Notes under the pieces: model-generated
The model's database searches: none
What the model was told of the DNA's origin: nothing
What the model saw: the letters and a program-made list of their open reading frames with translations, nothing else
Assembly (NCBI GenBank): GCA_951799445.1
Contig: OX637288.1
Location: 25,647,288-25,711,287, forward strand
Direction of reading: 5' to 3'
From: Pseudisothecium myosuroides
Taxonomy: Eukaryota > Streptophyta > Bryopsida > Hypnales > Lembophyllaceae
DNA: 64,000 nucleotides
Position numbers and translations under genes: made by a program
Shown here: piece after piece, positions 12,601-24,630 of the stretch
Numbering within the stretch: position 1 is the stretch's first letter
Layout of the letters: every line of letters starts with the position of its first letter

Positions 12601-12699
12601 AGCTGTCTCTTTATGAATTATTTTTCCATTAGGAGTTTCAGGAGTTACGCACAGGTCACAATCACATTGTATCTTCCATTTTGGAATAGGAGTATCCAT
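9673..12699 (-). CDS. CACTA transposase, TNP2-like, 1008 residues
   Basis: This is the DDE-type enzyme expected to cut and move the surrounding element. The ATG is at 12697-12699. Residues 50-100 are tandem GVDVEQ-like hexads and an octad, and residues 103-185 are strongly acidic. Cysteine clusters at 322-345, 433-465 and 621-625 suggest zinc binding. The core follows the TNP2 (Transposase_21) pattern: VHWDGF near 487-492, then S-x-WAVNVGVLN, PVLFIP-x-x-PG, FLRPFIEELEEM, GDHPANCKMSKL near 603-614, and YDVMH near 719-723. D490 and D604 are plausible catalytic aspartates by position, not proven. The frame is unbroken by introns. It ends in TGA, but the same frame continues downstream, so the C-terminus is probably truncated. 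It reads toward the left terminus of the element. Confidence 0.85.
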   Translation of the reverse strand: MDTPIPKWKIQCDCDLCVTPETPNGKIIHKETARRHDKRRRLNLNEAVGVAEEQGVAVVVEQGVGVDVEQGVEVDVEQSVGVDVEQGVGVDVEHGVGIDVQHEGEREEEEEEEMVPVEVEEAHVMEEEDDDQVEEDEGVPPEEEDDISMEREDAFSIEQEDAILLEEEDLALQEEEDTIRVEEGVASPTDEGTQYNTLKQLMQSKVVEIQRLCDSNGCSQAMQESLLHMMFSGLGHNNETVQPWERTFGDVFRNMPNTWKGELPGGTIPSTWKKLMSVYKKEGMIEPQRWRLCVGTNDFVHEPFILPPSIDDSCTRMSDKLCNCHPPNRVMNRDCPRCSDKCTMCTNRLRKDMMTFDYLPMIVMFRLLMSARALCEKMLTMWRQKSSWIGKNQTEAPSHVKEFWHGQKLRMYQEFWNPASEWELPILCLTPGCKIAYPAFPEKCQNLIRGWDEASQTYGFNCDLCKRWIFGRKVLVRGDPRNIALSVHWDGFSISEGNKERSTWAVNVGVLNASTSDPIMLLPVLFIPTVPGAQATTASLALEKMVKKSATMFLRPFIEELEEMFCSGFKVKYNYPSNLISPLLPEAEVDGDIIRAMLMLVTGDHPANCKMSKLKQSGKAPCRRCKVHTQLVEREYIASGSGETRRRSEYVYGQNLRQILGNTQQRTSRELYENLCKWWEKPEGPQRQEFGKNAGISGESLLWRFYHLYRFDMSVDIVYDVMHTACLQLFKNYTVELFKEISRGQCTKDVESICVVVEKARPREMKVGRWPYKPIETHTRYVAEDLKLFVMWVLPFVLRICGHRIKSEFRKIGLLLNDIAHYLFNYTRDSGWNREQIEMALNLFKHWRVISEDAFGPNSSPLEHVAGAGHLLQDIKRFGHSDVYWCFPHEREVQKYLDIKTNHRGVEKTFIVFYARKLFQEVHVQIGQEVDGLYVHQRALSKIHNHLVFPQGHPGVDIYNRTTCDDQHEQCVMYCTSIGEANELNQLLKKAPESVCAQMLKKKGILIG
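12395..12550 (-). repeat. 24 bp coding minisatellite in the transposase N-terminus
   Basis: About six 24 bp units, plus-strand consensus close to TGCTCTACATCAACCCCAAC followed by ACCT, encode the repeated V-D-V-E-Q-G-V motif. The unit length is a multiple of three, so expansion or contraction would keep the frame. The units vary by point changes. Confidence 0.85.
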
Positions 12700-13469
12700 C
12701 TCTTCAAGTATAATTATCTTCTCACCTACTTTCTTGTGCTCTTCTATTGAATGAGATCTAATAATTACAAGATATAAATGAAATCACTGAATCACAAGAT
12801 TCTACCTCCAAAACTTTCAGTAATATAAACAGAATGAAGGTAGAAAAGGTAAACAATATTTTCAATGTTTCTTGCAACTCTTTTTATATATTTAGGTCTA
12901 AAATTCAAAGAAAACTTTTACTTTATAGATATTTTACTTTGTTAAAAAGTAAAAGGAAACTTCACTACAATTCTTTCAATTTTCTAAAAGTAAATGGACA
13001 AATTTTTTTGGGTATTTTGCATAGAATTTTCTGAAAGCTTCTATACAATCATCAATTCATTTGCATATCAACCATCATTTGCATGACTATTAAAAAACTA
13101 AAGGATTTACTTTCTTTTAACTTTCTAAACTCCTAAGGCCTTCTCTTCTTCAAAAACCACTCAGTAAATCCAAACCTTCATAAATTTTTTCACTTGCATA
13201 TCTAACCATAGGATCTTGCACTAGGATAGTATAAAATTGTGTGGAAGAAGTTTTAGAAACTTTGAGTAGGTGGATTGCAAGATCATTGCATGTGAAGTAA
13301 AGACAATTGAATTTTTTACACTTAGATTGAATAAATTTTTCAAGGCTTTGAATCTTCATAGCTTAAAATTCTTACACTATACATTTTGAATTTTTGATTT
13401 TATATGTTGTATAATTGGGTTGGAATTGCAAATAAAAAATTTACCTGAAAAACTTTAGATTTCCATTCA
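12700..13469. other. Upstream region of the transposase gene
   Basis: AT-rich sequence between the transposase start and the first nested TTAA element. It should hold the promoter for the minus-strand transcript, but no clear TATA box or start could be fixed. No supported gene. Confidence 0.4.
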
Positions 13470-14406
13470 TTAACTCCTAAAGGACCGGCTTAAGTTTTTT
13501 GGTTGTATAGAAATTTTGGGCAGTTACGTCTGACTAGAGATTTCCATATTCTATGCTGAAATTTTAATAGAAGGTGGGCGCAAGGAATATCTTTCATATG
13601 CACTAAGTTTCAAGACATTTGAAAATAGGAGTCAAAAGTTATGGCCAAATATGTTACTTTTTTTCGTAACTGGGCAGTCCGGGCAGCAGGAAAAATTTGG
13701 CAAACATTTGAATTTTTTAAAATATTTTTCTTCTTGTAGAGTATATTTTTGTCTACTTGGAAAGCTTTGATTCATTTCATTTGGATTTGTTATGAGAAAG
13801 TTATGGACATTCTTGGTTTTTGGGCAGTTAGAGCATCTACTTGAAAAAAATAACTTGTAGGATTCATTTCTAAATGCTTTTTTTGCAATTTTTCAAGAAA
13901 AATAAATTCTCATGGTTTAGTTTACTTGCTAGAACAATTTCACCATTGGGATTAGTGTATTTTAATTGCATCTAAAATATATTAATATTTTAGATTTTCC
14001 TTCTATCTCGTACCTACTTCTACTTAATAAATTTTTTAGGAATGATAATTAAGTTTTTTGAATATTTTTTTTCCCCTAGACTCTCAATTCAATTCTCCAC
14101 TATAAAGATTTAAAGCTCAAAACTCTTTAGTGCAAAAATTTTAAGTTAAAAATGTTTAAAGTCAAAAAATCTAGTCCCGCAATGTGCTGAAATACTTGTT
14201 TTTTCACTTTAAACGCAGATATCTCGCAATTTGAGAGGTCAAAAATTATGAAATTTTTTCCACACATTCTCATACTAGTTAAGTGTAAGATCCTACGATT
14301 AGATGTGCAAGAAAAACATTTTTCAGATATTTTCACTCCTTGCTATAGAAATGGCAATTTTGAATGTTTTTTGGCAAAAAAAAAGCCTTGGGCCTTTAGG
14401 GGTTAA
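13470..14406. mobile_element. TTAA-bounded piggyBac-like miniature element, copy C
   Basis: TTAA at 13470-13473 is followed by CTCCTAAAGGACCGG. The right end GGGCCTTTAGGGG is followed by TTAA at 14403-14406. This is the same family as 15781-16704, 18043-18865, 43048-44917 and 43682-44626. The interior resembles copy D in opposite orientation. No transposase. Confidence 0.72.
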
Positions 14407-15354
14407 AGAATTGTTAGGTAGAAGTAGATCCAAGATGGAATGAAAAATGAAATCATTAATTTCTCTAAGATGGAATTGAAATACAATCATCTCAACAACG
14501 ATATTGTTCTAGCAAGCTAATTAGACATGGTCAAACAATTTTTTGAACAGAAATTCCAAAAATTTGTGCTTGGGAACAAAAGTTATGGCCAAATGAGCTC
14601 AAAATTGGGCGGAAAACAAAGATTTAAAAAATTGGATTTTTTTCCCTTAGATATTTTTTTGTTGTAGATTATATTTTTTTCTACATAGAAAGGTTTGATT
14701 CATTCCATTTGGATTTTGTTATAAGATAGTTATGAACAATATTGTTTTTTGGGCAGTTAGAGCAATTTTTCGGAAAAAACCCCTTGAAGTATTCCTTTAT
14801 GAATGCAATTTTTACAATTATTTAGGAAAATAAATTCCACATGGTTTACTTTGCTTGCTAGCAGTCTAAAATAGTCTCATTTTTGGAATTAGTGCATTTT
14901 AATTTCATCTTAGAGAAATTAATAATTGCATTTGCCTTTTATCTCATACGTACTTCTATTTAACAATTTCCTTTAAGAATGAAACTTCATTTTTTTGGAA
15001 TATTTTTGGAATATGTTTTTCAACTCAATTGTACACTAGAAATATTTAAAGTTCAAAACTTAATAAAGCCTGGAATTGAAGTTTAGAAGATTCAAAATCA
15101 AATAATTTAGTCCCGCAGTGTGCAAAAAAATGTGTTTCCTTCACTTTAAACGTAGATTTCTTCCAATTTGGGTGATAAAATTTTTAGAAAATTTATCCAC
15201 ACATCTTCAAACTAGTTAGGTATAATATCCTATTGTTAGATGTTCCCAAAAAAACAATTATTGGTTTTTTCCACTCTTAGTTTGGTACAGAAGTGACAAT
15301 TTTGAGTGCTTGTTGGCAGAAAAAAGGCCTTCAATTGGTCCTTTAGGGGTTTAA
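14407..15354. mobile_element. Rearranged or truncated TTAA-family copy
   Basis: The right end GGTCCTTTAGGGG is followed by TTTAA at 15350-15354. The first 120 bases match the family in one orientation and the remainder in the other, so this copy has been rearranged. No left terminus is recognisable. Confidence 0.5.
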
Positions 15355-15780
15355 AAAATTCATCTACGGTATAATAAAAAAATCTCAAACTCTTTCTTGA
15401 ACCCTTCAAGGACTAAGAGGACACAATGGATTATTTTCAAATTTTAAATGGCAAATTCTACATAGGTTGAAAATGTTTAGTAAACTAGGATTTTGTAGAG
15501 TAACAAGTTGCTGTAATTGTTCCTTTTTTAATTTTCAAAATTTGAGTGTGGGAAGTATTATAAAACTTTTGTTTCTAGCTATTTTAAAAATACAAGGTTT
15601 AATCTAGAGTGATTCAAAGTACAAAATAATTAGAAAGATTCAAAAAAAGTGGAAAATGTTTTATCAGTATGCATTTTCAACAATTAATTCCATGTATACT
15701 AGACAAAATAGTTTTCTTTTTCAAAGGTATTTTAGAGTAATAGTTTCAAGAAATATACTAAAAGATACAAATAGAAAACT

Positions 15781-16704
15781 TTAACCCCTCCAGTTCTTTC
15801 ACTATGTCTTCTCCTAGAACATTAAATAAAAAATTGCCATTTTGAACACAAGTACCAAATTTTTGAAAAAAAAATTTGGACACATTTAACTATAGGGTCT
15901 TATATTACATTAGTTTGAAAAGATGTGGGAAAAATTTCAGAATTTTCCAACATGTGGATTGCAAGATATTAGCGCTTGGATTGAAAAAATTCTTTTTTGG
16001 ATCGCTGCAAAAAAGCGGGCAGCTGTACTTCACAAGGTTACTTTTGTATAATGGTGGTTACTCTTTGGAGTCATTCTTCAAGTCAAGTTTGCTGTATATA
16101 TGCTTGAAAAGTTTTAGATCATTTGGAAGTGTACAACATATAGGAAAAAAATAGTAAGTAGAAAGAAGTAGCGAATGACTCAAGACACTAAACTATTAAG
16201 AATTGAGTTACGGAATTGAAAAATGCCAATCTTAATGGTTGTAATGTTGTAATTAAGAATGTAATTCCTGAGTTCTTGTTTTTTTCCAAAAATATTGAAA
16301 ATTGATTGAAATAAATGACTTCAAATTTTATTTTAAAGTAGAAAATCCAAAACTATCCAAAAACTAATACTTCTTATAACTTTTGATTAATTGATTGAAA
16401 TGGAATGATCAAAGCTATCCACATATATATATAAAACTAAACAACCAGTATCAAATTTTTGTTTTTGAAGAAAGTGATTTTTTTTTATCTGCTCAGACTG
16501 CCGAGTTACAAAAAAAAGTAACACAATAGGCCATACCTTTTGACTCATATTTCCAAATGTCATAAAGTTGAGTTTATATTAAAGATATTCCTCATCCATA
16601 ATGTCTACTAAAGTTTCGGCCTAAATTATGCAAATTTCTAGTCACATCTAATTGTCAGAAATTGTTGTGTTGCTAAAAATAGTAAGATGGTTCTCAGGGA
16701 TTAA
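15781..16704. mobile_element. TTAA-bounded piggyBac-like miniature element, copy F
   Basis: TTAACCCCTCCAG at the left and a degenerate right end TTCTCAGGGATTAA at 16691-16704 bound about 0.92 kb. The interior matches the outer element at 43048-44917, and around 16407 it preserves the uninterrupted version of the site into which copy D inserted there. Confidence 0.65.
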
Positions 16705-18042
16705 GTACGGAAGAATGAATGGGCTTTGTTGCAGTGGGAGAAGTTGCATTCTTTAGATGCATAAAAAACTTGATGCATGAAAGATTACAAGGCCTTTGTT
16801 TTGTGGTATTTGGATATGCAATATGAAAAATATGATGTTTCCTAAATTAAAAATAATTTAAATCAATTTTTTATTTTTAAAAATAAAATTCAAAAACTCA
16901 TAACTTGCACACTGCAAGTCCAAATGCCATGAAACGAAGTTTGTGCATCCATCTTTGTGAAAGAGCTTTCCAAAGGTACCTAAAATTAAAGCGACCAAGG
17001 GACTCATAACTTCTTATAGCTCATTGTATCAAATGAAGTAAAGAAACAAAGGAAACAAATTCACTACACTAAATAGTGAAATTGGTTGCCTTAACAATTA
17101 CGTTGCTTTATCCTAGAGGAGTTACCTCATGACTAATGCTTGTCCAGATGGATGTACATGCCAATCTCTCCTTTTGTTGCCATGAACGAATGCACCAGCC
17201 CATGTTATACACATAGTTCTTATTTTATTGCATCCTTCTGAAGTTAATAAACATATTGATATAGTGTAGAATGTCGAGAAATTAGTGTGGGGCAATCTAA
17301 ATTTACTATTTAGTGTAGTTCAGATGTACATATAAATATTCTTCAAAATAATACTTTGTGATGATTTTCCTCAAGTTGTCTGTTCTAAAGGACACTTTGT
17401 ATCTTATGGGGCTCCACAATGAATAGAATAAACAAGACTTGCCGGCCCTAGAGAGTCACATACAAAATTATATATTAAAAAAAGTCAAATCTATCATTAT
17501 TATTATTTTTATTATTATTATTATTACTATAATTTATTAATGGTATTTTTATCTAAAATATTGAAAAGAACTATATAGATACAACGATGTCAATAGACTA
17601 TGAAGTCAAACAATCTTGTTTCTTTTGCACACTGCTTGTTGGTTAAATTGGATGGTCATATGTGTTTTGTGTTTGTAATATTTTAGGAGCTAATGTATTA
17701 TACTTTCATAAGTGTTTCATGTGTATCTTCATAAGCGTATTGATAGGATGTTTTTCATACAATAGGTATGTACCAAGTTGTTGACCAAATAAAAACAAAT
17801 ACTGCATTATTGAATGTCATGTCAAGAAGGCCCTATGTATGAAGTGTTGAGGCCATGTATAAGCCTTGCCATTGGAATGTGCATTATTTAAAGTTTTGAT
17901 ACTAGAGCAATAGAAGTGATGATCGAAAATTTATAATTGATATGATCCATCAACAAAAATGTGTTATTAGAATGCATCTACAATTGCTATTTGAAGGTGA
18001 TATTTGAAAAGGGATTTAACAATGAAATAGATCCAAACCAAT
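16705..18042. other. AT-rich CACTA interior, no gene seen
   Basis: Contains an ATT trinucleotide run at about 17495-17530 and otherwise unique AT-rich sequence. Open frames are short and unconvincing on both strands. Confidence 0.4.
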
Positions 18043-18865
18043 TTAACCCCTAAAAGACCTAGCTTTGTTTTTTTGGCAACCAATAGCAATTTTGGGCAGC
18101 TCACTACGAATGAAATTTTAATTTTTTTCCTGTGAAATAATCACTCAAAAATTTGGACAAAAATTTGAATTTTTTTTTAAAATATTTTTTTTCTCATAGA
18201 TTATATTTTTGTCTATTTAGAAAGCTTTGATTCATTTCATTTGGATATGTTAAGAGAAAGTTATGGACATTCTTGTTTTTCGGGCAATTAGAGCATCTTT
18301 TTGGAAAAAATAACTTGTAGGATTTACTTCTGAATGCAATTTTTCAAATTTCCATTTTTTTTTTTTGCATGGTTTGATTTACTTGTTACAAAAATCTCAC
18401 CATTGGGAGTAGTGCATTTTAATTCCATCTAAAGTATATGAATATTTCAGATTTTCCTTCTATCTCGTACCTACTTGTACTTAACAATTTTTTTAAGAAT
18501 GATAATTAAGTTTTTTTGAATATTTGTATTCCCTAGACTCTAAATTCAATTCTCCACTTTAAAGATTTAAAGCTCAAAACTCTGTAGTGCAAAAATTTTA
18601 AGTTAAAAATGTTCAAAGTAAAAAAATCTGGTTCGGCAATGTGCTTAAAAATTTGTTGTTTTTCACTTTAAATGCAGATATCTTGCAATCTGCGCAATCA
18701 AAAATTTAGAAATTTTTTCCACACATTCTCATATTAGGTAGGTGTAAGATCCTACGGTTAGATATGAAAAAAAAACAAATTTCAATTTTTTTTACTCTTT
18801 GCTATAGATATGGCAGTTTTGAATGTTTTTTGGCAGAAAAAAGAACTTGGTCCTTTAGGGATTAA
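18043..18865. mobile_element. TTAA-bounded piggyBac-like miniature element, copy B
   Basis: TTAACCCCTAAAAGACC begins at 18043 and GGTCCTTTAGGGATTAA ends at 18865. The interior is collinear with copy C, with shared phrases such as TCTATCTCGTACCTACTT and the CAATGTGCTTAAA section. One terminal G has changed to A. Confidence 0.72.
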
Positions 18866-21700
18866 GGCCCAACTATTTCCAGAACATTTGACTACATGGT
18901 TCAGAAGTTATTGTATAATATGTAAGGTTTTTTTTCCAGCCTTATCAATCCGTCAAAAAAAATCATCAATTTATAAATTTTTATGAAAAGAAATTTGAAA
19001 TTGGTTTTCTAAATTATTATATATGTATAGAGCTTTGAATTGTTCCATTTCAATTAATGAGATGAAAGCTAAGAGTTATTTTTGTTTGTAGATAGTTATG
19101 GATCCTTTACTCTTAAATAAACTTTGAATTCATTTATTAAACTCAATTTTCAATATTGTTTGGGAAAAATAGAACCATAGGGTGTAGATTGCTTATTACA
19201 AGAATACAACCATTGGAACTGTCAATTTTCAATTCACTAATTAAATTCTTAACAATTTAGTACGTAGTAATTTTTAATTTAGTATTTTTCAATTTATTAT
19301 TGGAATTCAAAATTCAAAACGTTGATAACGCCCCTATAAGTAGTTGTGAAATGGACATGAAGTGGTTCTTAAAATTTACCTCTACAGTCATTGCATGAAA
19401 TGAAGAAAACAACATTATCAATTGCTAGAATTCCCTTTGCTTTCACCATCTTTCTTTAGAAGTTGCAAGGGAACAAGTTTATGGAAAAACTAGGGCCATA
19501 AATAGGTACCTACAACAGAACTTGTTTGGAAATTCATAAGTAATTCAATAATGCTTTAAAAAATATGAAACCACTTGTGTTAGATTCTTCATCTATTTCT
19601 CTTTGTCCGGAAAATGAGCTACAAATATTACAATTGAATCGAATACATGAAAAAGGCGGAGCAGCCCTAATTTGATGAGCGGTTTCAAAGCCTGTTACCT
19701 TAAGCTTACAACCTCAATTTCATAGTTCCAAATGGCACGTATTATATGCCCCTGGTATCGTGATCACCCTGGTACCAAACTATTTCATTCAGAACAGACC
19801 TGTGAATGCTCCTGAAGATAGATCTCAAAGTTTAGGTTTTGAATTTCATGTTGCTCCAGTCTTGCAGACTCATCTTGTCGCCATTTAGGGTTTGGATTGC
19901 ACCATGTAGGCTCAATGACAAGCTCTTAGAACTGTTGTTAATCCTCTAGTTTGAAGGTAGCATTGCATTAGACTCCGGACTTGTCCATGAATTTGTAGAA
20001 CAGCAGGAGCTCTGCAAGTTTGTGCCACTTTTAATTGAACATGTGGTGATCGGGTGTAGGTATCTGCGTTATGACGATTAGAATGTAGGAGCTATGGCAA
20101 TCTTCTACTAATACGGCATCAGAGAACAACGATAGCAGTAGTGAGTCTCTTCTTCCCAAATCTTGAATAATTGCTCGACAGTACTTGAGTTGCCCTAAAA
20201 AAAAACTTGTGAAAATTTGCAGTTCGAATAGGTCGTACAATTCTGAGTGTTTCCTAAGCTTTGGGGTTCATGATTCCTTAGTTGGTTTGAGGGCTTTTCA
20301 GTTGCTTTTACAAAACAGTCTCTTGTGAGGACATGACTAGGTTGAACTTTCGAAACAAATAGGGGAAGCCAAAGCTATTGATTTCTAGTGCGAGAGTATT
20401 GTTTTTATTCCAGGGTCATCATTATCGCTTGTGTCGTGGGTTTTCTGCGTTCTGTTCGTGGATGATGTAACTGAACGTTCTCTGGTTTGAATTTCAGATT
20501 TCTGGGCTTGAATTTGATTCTTGAGCAGGTACACTGGGTGTTTCTTTATGTTGTCAATAATCTCGTAGGTCTTTGCTGTTGGTTAGGACGCCCATCACAA
20601 AGGTGGAAGAAGTTGCCGGTAGAGGAGAATGAAGACGTCCTAATTGATGTATGAGTTGTTGTTTACTATTTTGGGTTTCTCTTTGCTTGGCTCGAGGGTT
20701 TCTATTTCTTTGTGGATGGCGATCGATGTGAGGATTAGCGGATTCATGCGTCTGGTGAGAATAAAATTGTATCTGCATTCATTTGGATTTGGGAAAGAGC
20801 TAATTGCTATGAGTACCTTTGTAATCATTGAACTGCAGAAGCATCAATTCATGGTGTGTTGATATAGTTGAATGCATATAAATCAAGTCCCAGGTCATAC
20901 TAGAAGATTAATGTATTGAGCATACATCCCAGTTGTAATGCTTTGAATTTGAGCAATTTTTTCAGTTTGCCTGGAGCATTGAAGTTGGAATTACAAAAAG
21001 TATGGGCGATATTCAATCAAGTATGTCTTCAATCTTGGGTCGAGCACATTTGCTATGTTTATCTAATTGCAATTTTGATTCTTTTATGTAGGAAGGAAAG
21101 AAGTCCTCAATATAGTCTCCTTTGAGTCGGCTATGGGTTTGACTCGGTTTACTTTAAATCTGGGAGTTCTTTTATCAAAGGTTTGCAACAAGTTGCATCC
21201 AAGTTTCAGTAATATTAGTTGCATTGCTGAGCAAACTTTAACTGGCAAAGATCATCTCAAATGTATGTGAGTAATTTAAGATGTAAGCGAAGTTGTAAAT
21301 ATAGAATACTATGGTTGTCATGGTTTTGCAGGTGTATGTTGACACAGTCGACGATCCTAAAAAGTATCAGACATATATATGCTAACAGAGCGTTTCCCTT
21401 GCATCGAATTCACTTTGTCAAGGAAAGTTGCTAGCCTTTTTCTCGTAGGCAGTGTCGCTCATCATCAAGTTAAACCTCATTTTAATTTCAATCAATTTAT
21501 TGAATGTGCTTTTTTTTGTCTGAGCAGGATGGGCAACGCCGGGGTGGAGATTCAAGATAGCCAATAGCCTCCAAGACGAATTCATCAGAAGATGAAGAGA
21601 ATACACAAAAGCGATTCCAGAGCATCGAACCCTAAAACAAAACGAGCAGTCGTTCCCGGCGTTTGTTCCCTGCAGTTCCCTGAGTTTCACATAATCTACC
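18866..21700. other. Region upstream of the right-hand CACTA gene
   Basis: From about 19640 the base composition becomes less AT-rich than the flanking DNA, like the gene-bearing part that follows. No frame shows a recognisable protein. It could hold a long leader, alternative first exons or non-coding transcript of the downstream gene; nothing in the sequence decides this. Confidence 0.35.
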
Positions 21701-22442
21701 AAAGTTCGCCTTTAGTGGAGCGTTCCTTAAAAAAGGAAGTCGTTTTCTAACCATACACGTGCCTTCCTCGATTGCATTAGAAATCCTCCTCTGCAGACGG
21801 CTTTGCTTCGTCGTCACCGCCTCGACCCCGTCGCGAACTTCTCCCGGAGCCTTCACCGCCTTCAGCTTGTCGCAAACCTCTTCACCACCTTCTGTCACTG
21901 TCTTCGCCGTCTTCTCTTTCTGGTCGTCTGTTATTGCAAGTGTTCGAATTCGTAATTACTGTAAGTACCTTCACTCATTCTGGACTTGTGTTTTTATTTA
22001 AGTTTTTCATATCTTTTTTTTATGGCCATTTATTGTAACTCATGGTGTCCATATTGTTTTTATCATTCAAAATTATGATCTTGCAGTTCAAGTGCTTACA
22101 AATTCGAGATTAAGGAATAAAAGCTGTGGACATCACTGGTATGGAATTGAATCCAAATCCTATCCATCAGCTTTAATGTTTTTTTGATGTAAATTGTGAA
22201 TGAAGCAAAATTTTTAAATTGCGCTTAATATTTTGTAGTACTTCATGAGTAGGTAATTTGTGTTTTTTTCTCTCTATTTTGAATGCATGGTTTAATTATA
22301 ATATGTAGGGTCTTAAAATCTCATTTCTTGTAAGTTTTGAAAGGATGGATATTAAATTGTTAGAGCGGACTATGCAGGTGAAGGTCTTTTTAGAGAACCA
22401 AGAGTGAACCGTGTATTACCTTTCGTCCCTTCGACTCAAAAA
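21700..22442 (+). promoter_or_regulatory. Probable spliced 5' leader of the right-hand CACTA gene
   Basis: A GC-richer stretch ends in a strong donor, GTAAGT, at 21961. A short exon is possible at 22087-22138, between TTGCAG and GTATGG, and the main exon opens after TATGCAG at 22377. The short exon carries a stop in the linking frame, so it is read as leader. The transcript start could not be located. Confidence 0.4.
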
Positions 22443-23516
22443 ATGTCAGAAGTTGTAGTCTTCCAGTCACAAGCTGTGCCACGTGATCTTGGGGAAAGAA
22501 TTATACCTGAGTATGATCAGCTTTTCAGGCCACCTCCCTTGATTCACAGGGTGCAAGGTAAAAAATATGGGCGAATGTTTTTGCGTGACCATTATACCTC
22601 GGAATGGTTCAAGTACAATAGGAATATGAGAAAAGCAAATGAGTGGCTTGAATATGCTAAGGAACATTGTCCCCAAGAAAATGGGGAAACTAAACGAGAC
22701 TGGTTGAGAAGAATATGTTTTATGAAGATTGGTGGAAGTGATTTGATGGAGCCGTTAATTTTTGGAGGTGTTAGTATGACATGGGAGGTGGATGATATTG
22801 TAACACATTTAGTGGAGAAATTGAATCAGTTGAGGAAAAGAAAAAACAGAAAAATACGTGAAGAGAAGGAAAATGAGAAGGAGAATGAAGTAATGGAGGA
22901 GCCAAATCATGTGAGTCCTTCAACGTGTGTTCCTATGGATATAGATGTAGAAAGTGACGATGAAAGATTGGTCATGGAGGAATTAAATGCAAATGTGCAT
23001 ACAGTGAGAGGTAGGCTGTTTAGTGAAATAAAGCAACTAAAGAAATTTATCCCTCAAAAAAGACGGTTTGATGGATACATGTCAAAAACGGACGCCGAAA
23101 GGATGCACTTGCTAGCCGAATACTACAGGGAGAGAAGAAGGTGAGAATGACTGTGACTTTTGAGATTTTTTATTTGAGGCTTACATTTTGTTATTTATTC
23201 CTTCCTTAACTGTGTGGTGATTTTTAGTTCGTATTGAATTTGTATGTGTTACTTGGCATTGTGCTTTGTGGAGTCACCGATAGTGATTTTGAGTTTAGAA
23301 TTGAATGAAAGCTTTAGAATCACTTATAGGGTGGAATTTTGATTTCAACTTGTTTAAAGTGGTTAGAATTGTAAGCATTTTGGATTTCCACTGTAATGCT
23401 AATTGTCAATGTCATGGTCATTACATTTGTGTGAATTGTTGCACAGGATGGGAACTCAAACGCAGAGTATTACAACAAATCCTGCGCATGCTTCAGGTGG
23501 GCATCAACCTGAGTGA
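22443..23516 (+). CDS. Second gene of the CACTA element, unknown family, 255 residues
   Basis: Predicted exons are 22443-23140 and 23447-23516, joined by AAG/GTGAGA and GCACAG, giving 255 residues. Without splicing the frame stops almost at once, at 23142. ATG at 22443 is the first ATG; the frame is open upstream to about 22356, so a longer N-terminus is possible. The protein has a front half rich in aromatic and basic residues (for example KKYGRMFLRDHYTSEWFKYN), then a Lys/Glu-rich coiled segment (RKRKNRKIREEKENEKEN), an acidic patch and a basic end (YYRERRR). I recognise no domain. By position it may play the role of TNPA, the accessory DNA-binding protein of CACTA elements. It runs opposite to the transposase gene, toward the right terminus. 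Confidence 0.6.
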
Positions 23517-24600
23517 TGTAGAAGGTTTAATTTGTTCTGAAGGAGTGTTTTCTTTGCATTCATTGGTAGCAACCTTCCTCTGACTATGGTGAATTTGGGA
23601 AATTATGTATCTCAGTTTGAAGGAATGTGTATTGTGTCACATTATTTTAGACCATTGGAATCTTTTATATGATGTTTGGGGGATGTTCCCTATTGTCAAA
23701 GTAATGATCTATTTGTGTTCTCTTCTGATGACACTTTTTGTTCTCTTATTACATGGATTTTTGTGATGAGGGTAGGATAAGGGTGGGTGTTGTGTCGTCA
23801 TATGCTTTTCTGAGTTTGCAAGAATTACTGCGCTTTTTCAAGAGAAAGAACATTAGGGTTTGAATGTGATTAACAATTAAGATTTCTGCAGCTCAGCTGC
23901 CTGGTACAATTTTGTTACTTGGCATTGCTTTTTAAGCGCTCTGATTCAAAGAGGTTTCTATTGCTATTGTTTGGCATTGAACCTATGAAAATCTATTGAT
24001 TAAGATTGTTTGTTTCATTGTTTGGAGTGATGGTTGTTTTATTTGTTGGAGTACTATACATTGTTTTTAGAAATTAGCCAAATTTTTATTCCTCGATTTT
24101 GTTGCAGTAGTTGCAATAATGGGCAAGCTTCACTGAAATTGCTTTGTGTGATGGTGTTATGAAGGGGGTGACTGAGCACAAAAAAGAAACTTGGTTGCAT
24201 TCTGAATATCGGCATTTAAATTTCTAATTGAGGTCTTAAGCTTCAAAATTATTGAATTAACATGAGAATTTTTGTATGTAGAGATGAGGTGACTTCGACC
24301 AAGTGAAGTGAAAGTCTAGTTCATGAGTTTGGAACTGGAGGAATGGCATTTATCTTCACGGTACGTTAAGTGCTCTAGAAATGGCGATAATCATCTCTTC
24401 CATTTGCTTTGGTTCATACATGAGAGAGATTCTGGGAATCAACACTTCATAGGTGCATATTAATAAGAACACTGAACTCATCAATTGGTGTCATTCCTTC
24501 TTTTGTTGCAAAGATATATGTGCAGTATTTAAAAGGTGTACCTATTTGGAGAGTTGACCTGAGATTCATACTTTAAGCCACTTCTTGCAATGCTGACGGT
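23517..24600. other. Right arm of the CACTA element, no gene seen
   Basis: T-rich on the plus strand, which would suit 3' untranslated or intronic sequence of the preceding gene. No convincing exon. Confidence 0.35.
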
Positions 24601-24630
24601 CGTCATTAATTCATTCTTCATGTCGATTTT

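Noticed and set aside
12223..12750. Plus-strand frame of 175 codons with repeated NPNTLLYI
   Set aside because: It is the antisense shadow of the coding minisatellite and acidic tract of the transposase.
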